From contig JAGQRE010000025.1 in assembly GCA_020425695.1 (NCBI GenBank), positions 1 to 35,700 on the forward strand: a DNA stretch of 35,700 nt, in the 5' to 3' direction. Below are positions 33,203 through 35,700 of the stretch, piece by piece. The notes under the pieces were generated by a model. That model was not told the DNA's origin. It searched no databases and saw nothing but the letters and a program-made list of their open reading frames with translations. Positions within the stretch are counted from its first letter, which is position 1; each line of letters starts with the position of its first letter. Both the position numbers and the translations under genes were made by a program. This stretch comes from Planctomycetota bacterium. GTDB taxonomy: Bacteria > Planctomycetota > UBA8742 > UBA2392.

Positions 33203-34078
33203 CTATTCCCAGCCTGCCCGAGGGGCGGCTGGGCGCGACTGATTGTTTCGCAGCCACTGGGTGTTGAATTCTTCGTAGCCCTGCCACTCGCCGCTGAACA
33301 GGTGCCATTCCTCGCCGACGCGCACGAGAATCTTCTGCATAGGTACCGTGACTGTTTTTCGGGTGGCCATATCAATGATCAGCGCAATGATTCCGATCAC
33401 CAGAAACAACAGCAGGTAGAGCCGCGTGTTCATCATCAGGCGAAGTTCAAAATTCACCAGCATTACGTCAGGGCCAATGCTGACTTCGTTGAATTTACGG
33501 ACCGTCACCAGGCAGTACGGCATCGAGCCTGAAAGCAGCAGCTCTTCCCAATAGTCGGCGAACTGCAAGTCGCTGCGAAACTGTCGCGGCGCATTTGCGG
33601 GCTGCCCCAGATTCGCGATCATCGGCTGGAAACGCGGAAAGTTATCGAGGTCAGGCTGAACAACCAGTGACCGGGCGCGTTTCCAGCGCTTGCGGGCGAG
33701 GGCTCGGTAAAAACCCTTTAGCGCACCCTTGGCGCTTCGTGGGCGGGTTTGGAAATACAGCAGCACAGGCACGCCCATGAAGACCAACCCCAGCCCAACC
33801 ATGAAAACAACGCCGCCGTTGAAGCCGTTGTTGCTGGCAATCGCGATTCCGCCCAACAGAAGTGGCAGCCCGATCAGCAGCGAGAGGATCGTGCCGGGGA
33901 CCATCTGCGCCATGTCAGCGCCGACTTCTTGATCGCCTGCGCGCCCATGACGCACAGCTTCGAGCTTGGCGTGCGCCCGGTTGATAGCCTGTTCTTCAAG
34001 GCTGCCGCCTTCGACTGCGGGCGCGTTGTTCGCCCACGAATCGCCGTAAGGACGTGGGTTGATAGGTTGGCCGCTCAT
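33203..34078 (-). CDS. Membrane protein of unknown function
   Basis: A 291-aa protein I do not recognise. It has a polar N-terminal region with 'AINRAHAKLEAVRHGRAGDQ', two close helices (about 60-82 and 88-110), a soluble middle part ('FYRALARKRWKRARSLVVQP'), a third helix (about 222-240) and a C-terminal tail with 'VRVGEEWHLFSGEW'. The 'KGFYRALARKRWKRA' segment with the last region suggests a domain in the style of SnoaL/NTF2-like folds; that is a guess. The start at 34078 is set by GGAG at 34085-34088, 6 nt upstream; the ATG at 34084 would be too close to it. It is followed by the ABC exporter on the same strand. Confidence 0.75.
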   Translation of the reverse strand: MSGQPINPRPYGDSWANNAPAVEGGSLEEQAINRAHAKLEAVRHGRAGDQEVGADMAQMVPGTILSLLIGLPLLLGGIAIASNNGFNGGVVFMVGLGLVFMGVPVLLYFQTRPRSAKGALKGFYRALARKRWKRARSLVVQPDLDNFPRFQPMIANLGQPANAPRQFRSDLQFADYWEELLLSGSMPYCLVTVRKFNEVSIGPDVMLVNFELRLMMNTRLYLLLFLVIGIIALIIDMATRKTVTVPMQKILVRVGEEWHLFSGEWQGYEEFNTQWLRNNQSRPAAPRAGWE

Positions 34079-34172
34079 TCGCATCTCCGAAACAAGCTGC
34101 CCAGTTTAGCGACGAAGGGGCAGATCGAAACGGCAAAAATACCCCGGCCGAACTGAAGGGGTCAGACCGCAC

Positions 34173-34215
34173 GGGGTCTGGCTCCATTTCGCGCAGCGAA
34201 TTGGTGCCTGACCCC
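34173..34215. repeat. Short REP-like hairpin, copy A
   Basis: GGGGTCTGGCTCCA (34173-34186) pairs with 34202-34215 with two mismatches, around an inner stem TTCGC-GCA-GCGAA (34188-34200). The same hairpin occurs inside the transposase gene at 34744-34801, and its arms share the GGGGTC start of the REPIN-like elements. Confidence 0.8.
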
Positions 34216-34241
34216 TTTGAGCGTGCCTGACCCCTTTGAGT
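34204..34241. repeat. Two tandem 19-bp units
   Basis: GTGCCTGACCCCTTTGAG followed by C or T occurs twice back to back (34204-34222 and 34223-34241). The first unit overlaps the right arm of hairpin copy A, so half of the hairpin appears to have been duplicated. Confidence 0.75.
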
Positions 34242-34263
34242 GTGCGCCTTCAATCGAAGTGAG

Positions 34264-34341
34264 GGGGTCAGACCCTGTTTTCGCACGACTCACTACACAG
34301 TCTCCGGCCGAGCACACACCGCGAAATCAGGGTCTGACCCC
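34264..34341. repeat. REPIN-like palindromic element, copy 3
   Basis: A 78-bp element with arms 34264-34284 and 34321-34341. They match the arms of copy 2, with one mismatch between the two arms in the TTTTCGC/GCGAAAT part. The 36-bp centre differs from copies 1 and 2, so arms are conserved while the centre varies. It lies 142 bp from the end of the transposase gene. Confidence 0.88.
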
Positions 34342-34358
34342 TTCCTGCCGCACCAGAG

Positions 34359-34395
34359 CCCCCGGCTGAAAAGCCGGGGGCACGCCAAAGGCGTG
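34359..34395. repeat. GAAA-loop double hairpin
   Basis: CCCCCGGCT and AGCCGGGGG (34359-34367, 34372-34380) form a perfect 9-bp stem with a GAAA tetraloop. CACGCC-AAA-GGCGTG follows directly at 34381-34395. No T-tract follows, so it is a dispersed palindrome rather than a terminator. Similar CCCCCGGCT palindromes occur in other bacterial genomes (from memory). Confidence 0.6.
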
Positions 34396-34476
34396 TGGGC
34401 CAAAGCGTTCATCGCCTTCGCCGCCGCCCCCGCACTTTCGCACGGGGCTCTATGGGGCTTTATCGAGATAACAAGT

Positions 34477-34491
34477 GTCAGGCTACTTTTT
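34477..34491. repeat. Transposase-flanking repeat, right-inverted copy
   Basis: GTCAGGCTACTTTTT is the exact reverse complement of 35319-35333 and 35375-35389 on the other side of the transposase gene. The TAG stop codon of that gene (34483-34485) lies within this copy. Confidence 0.75.
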
Positions 34492-35283
34492 AGCCCGCTT
34501 GGGTGGCCGGCCACGGGGGCGCATGGTGGAATCCAGCCCCAGCTTCGCGGCTGTTTTCTCGCGCCACTTTGGGTTTCCGAAGGGCGCGCCACGGTTCACG
34601 CTTTCGCGGATTGCCTCCAGCTCAGCGGCCTCCTCTCTGTGATTCACAAACTTCAACCACGGCTCCGGGCGCTTCACCGGCCCAAGTTGCAGCCAGCTTT
34701 CAATAGGGCGCGCGGCACGCGTGAAGTCGCCGTCGAGTTTCACGGGGTCTGGCACCATGGGGACTGGCACCATTTCGCGCAGCGAATTGGTGCCTGACCC
34801 CTTTAAGCGTGCGGAAACTGAGCCAGACCCCTGCGCACCCTTTTCCAGCCACGCTGCAGCACTGGACCACGCCCAGTCTTGTGCGCGCTTAACCAACCCG
34901 GCGCGTACCGGGTTGCGTTCGACGTAGCGCAGCACAGACAGAAGCGAGCCGCCGCCCTGGATCGGGAACGACTTGTAGCGCCCCTGCCAGACGTGCCCCG
35001 TGGTTTTGTAGTGCCGGTGATAGCGCCGCACGTGGCACGTGGTCGCCCATTGCATCATGCGCGGAAGATCGTCGTCGCCGCGAGGCCAGGCCACGAAATG
35101 GAAGTGGTTCGGCATCAGACACCACGCCAGCAGGCGCATATCATGGCGCTCGCAGCCAAGTGAGAGGATGCGCAGAAAGGCCTCGTAGTCAGCGTCCTTG
35201 TGGAAAACAGCAGCCCGGCCATTGCCGCGATTGATAACATGGCAACAAAGATCAGCAGGAGAGTAACGGGCAGGCCGAGGCAT
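34483..35283 (-). CDS. REP-associated tyrosine transposase (RAYT, Y1_Tnp family)
   Basis: A 266-aa single-strand DNA transposase-like enzyme of the HUH/Y1 class thought to move REP palindromes. It has 'HVINRGNGRAAVFH' near the start, the metal-binding HxH in 'MPNHFHFVAWP' (His60, His62), 'GHVWQGRYKSF', and the catalytic Tyr120 in 'LRYVERNPVRAGLV'. The C-terminal part 'ESVNRGAPFG...LGLDSTMRPRGRP' matches one RAYT subgroup. Residues 161-180, and probably 148-180, are encoded by the palindromic REP-like sequence itself, read in frame. Catalytic residues are intact, so it may still be active. The stop lies inside a flanking repeat. No clear ribosome site precedes the ATG. Confidence 0.92.
   Translation of the reverse strand: MPRPARYSPADLCCHVINRGNGRAAVFHKDADYEAFLRILSLGCERHDMRLLAWCLMPNHFHFVAWPRGDDDLPRMMQWATTCHVRRYHRHYKTTGHVWQGRYKSFPIQGGGSLLSVLRYVERNPVRAGLVKRAQDWAWSSAAAWLEKGAQGSGSVSARLKGSGTNSLREMVPVPMVPDPVKLDGDFTRAARPIESWLQLGPVKRPEPWLKFVNHREEAAELEAIRESVNRGAPFGNPKWREKTAAKLGLDSTMRPRGRPPKRAKK
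34744..34801. repeat. Short REP-like hairpin, copy B, inside the transposase gene
   Basis: The arms GGGGTCTGGCACCA (34744-34757) and 34788-34801 are inverted repeats with one mismatch, and the inner stem TTCGC-GCA-GCGAA (34774-34786) equals copy A. The left arm is partly duplicated (GGCACCAT at 34751-34758 and again at 34766-34773). It is translated as residues 161-180 of the transposase. A further half-site GCCAGACCCC follows near 34822-34831. Confidence 0.85.
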
Positions 35284-35292
35284 TGAGGAAGG

Positions 35293-35397
35293 CTACAAAC
35301 CCCCAGAAGCAAGGCAACAAAAAGTAGCCTGACCCCTTTATGGTTCCTCTACAAACCCCCAGAAACAAGGCAACAAAAAGTAGCCTGACCCCTTTAT
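35293..35397. repeat. Two direct 49-bp repeats upstream of the transposase gene
   Basis: 35293-35341 and 35349-35397 are identical except for one base (AGAAGC versus AGAAAC), with a 56-bp period. Each unit carries AAAAAGTAGCCTGACCCC, the motif found inverted at the other end of the gene. The first unit begins 10 bp upstream of the transposase ATG, so it may include its promoter or leader. Confidence 0.88.
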
Positions 35398-35476
35398 AGT
35401 TCTTGTTCGCCGGTTGCATCGCAGCGCGACCAGACCATGTCACCCCGGAGGTCGTTTGCTCTATGGGCAAATGGGA

Positions 35477-35700
35477 CTAAGTCAGTTCGATGGTGCCTAT
35501 GAACGCTGCCCCACCTCTCCACCAACTGGTATCCAAGGAACCTTCCTTGTATTTCTCCTTCGGAATGCAGGTCAGAGCTACTGTCAGGCGATCCCCTGCT
35601 TTCTTCAGGTCGTGAACTGCCTCGCCCTCGTATCGGGCCGAGGCTTGGATCCACCTGTACGCAACTCCCGCCAATTCAAGCGGCGCTGGTAGCTCCATCA
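35477..35700 (-). CDS. Partial protein of unknown function (C-terminal part)
   Basis: The frame runs from the window edge to a TAG at 35477-35479. An ATG at 35698 is available, but the frame may well continue beyond the window. The 73 visible residues read as a folded C-terminus ('YRWIQASARYEGEAVHDLKK', 'LDTSWWRGGAAFIGTIELT') with no family I know. An overlapping plus-strand frame at 35414-35692 is less protein-like. It points toward the RAYT region, from which it is separated by the direct repeats. Confidence 0.5.
   Translation of the reverse strand, partial: MELPAPLELAGVAYRWIQASARYEGEAVHDLKKAGDRLTVALTCIPKEKYKEGSLDTSWWRGGAAFIGTIELT

Larger units (their letters stand above)
34085..34482. other. 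398-bp repeat-rich stretch next to the transposase gene
   Basis: I see no gene here. It holds a GGGGTCAGACC half-site at 34158, the short REP hairpin at 34173-34215, two tandem 19-bp units at 34204-34241 and the REPIN-like copy 3 at 34264-34341. A GAAA-loop double hairpin at 34359-34395 and the start of the transposase-flanking repeat at 34477 complete it. Almost every base up to 34395 belongs to a repeat. Confidence 0.75.

Noticed and set aside
34158-34341. CRISPR-like array near the transposase
   Set aside because: Repeats are palindromic and nested, and spacing is irregular without unique spacers of even length; REP-type elements explain them.

Overview
The window is about 60% GC, densely coding on both strands, and reads as an ordinary chromosome segment of a free-living bacterium. 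A member of the Planctomycetota (PVC superphylum) is the best guess. The pointers are a Minf_1886-family protein, a secretin with a long TPR/coiled-coil N-terminus, a Hanks-type kinase fused to WD40 repeats, a SpoIIE phosphatase fused to a STAND ATPase, and several membrane proteins I cannot name. This assignment is inference from gene content; no rRNA or other strong marker is present.

Layout. 1-5.2 kb: the 3' part of a large carboxypeptidase-regulatory-like/PDZ protein, then a lipoprotein-like secretin; each ends in a strong terminator. 5.2-5.6 kb: a small immunity-protein-like gene framed by a perfect 18-bp inverted repeat. 5.6-10.6 kb: an APH-like/P-loop kinase fusion convergent with a reverse-strand cluster ricT-like (PSP1) - metG - Minf_1886. 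10.7-14.0 kb: zinc-ribbon/kinase/WD40 protein and, 18 bp later, glutamate dehydrogenase. 14.1-16.4 kb: NfeD-like protein plus flotillin, closed by a terminator. 16.4-18.5 kb: a D-2-hydroxyacid dehydrogenase facing a two-TM/RCK protein that lacks a K+ selectivity filter. 18.6-21.5 kb: two divergent paralogous membrane proteins and an anchored 453-aa protein of unknown function. 21.9-26.8 kb: a reverse-strand set with a membrane-anchored unknown, a 1143-aa SpoIIE-phosphatase/STAND/TPR/zinc-ribbon protein, and a small RNA-polymerase alpha-CTD-like protein. 26.9-29.8 kb: a GspE/PilB ATPase and a polytopic membrane protein. 29.9-34.1 kb: DUF502 protein, cold-shock protein, ABC exporter and an unknown membrane protein. 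34.1-35.7 kb: a REP-associated tyrosine transposase (RAYT) in dense palindromic repeats, then the end of a partial gene.

The clearest cross-window pattern is a family of palindromic elements built on GGGGTC(A/T)GACCC. Three roughly 77-bp two-armed, REPIN-like copies lie at 18.5, 21.9 and 34.3 kb, and a related shorter hairpin family surrounds the RAYT gene. One copy of that hairpin is read in frame inside the RAYT coding sequence. The most unusual protein is the phosphatase-STAND fusion: it joins a partner-switching output domain to a nucleotide-gated sensor in one chain and has an alpha-CTD-like protein as its neighbour.
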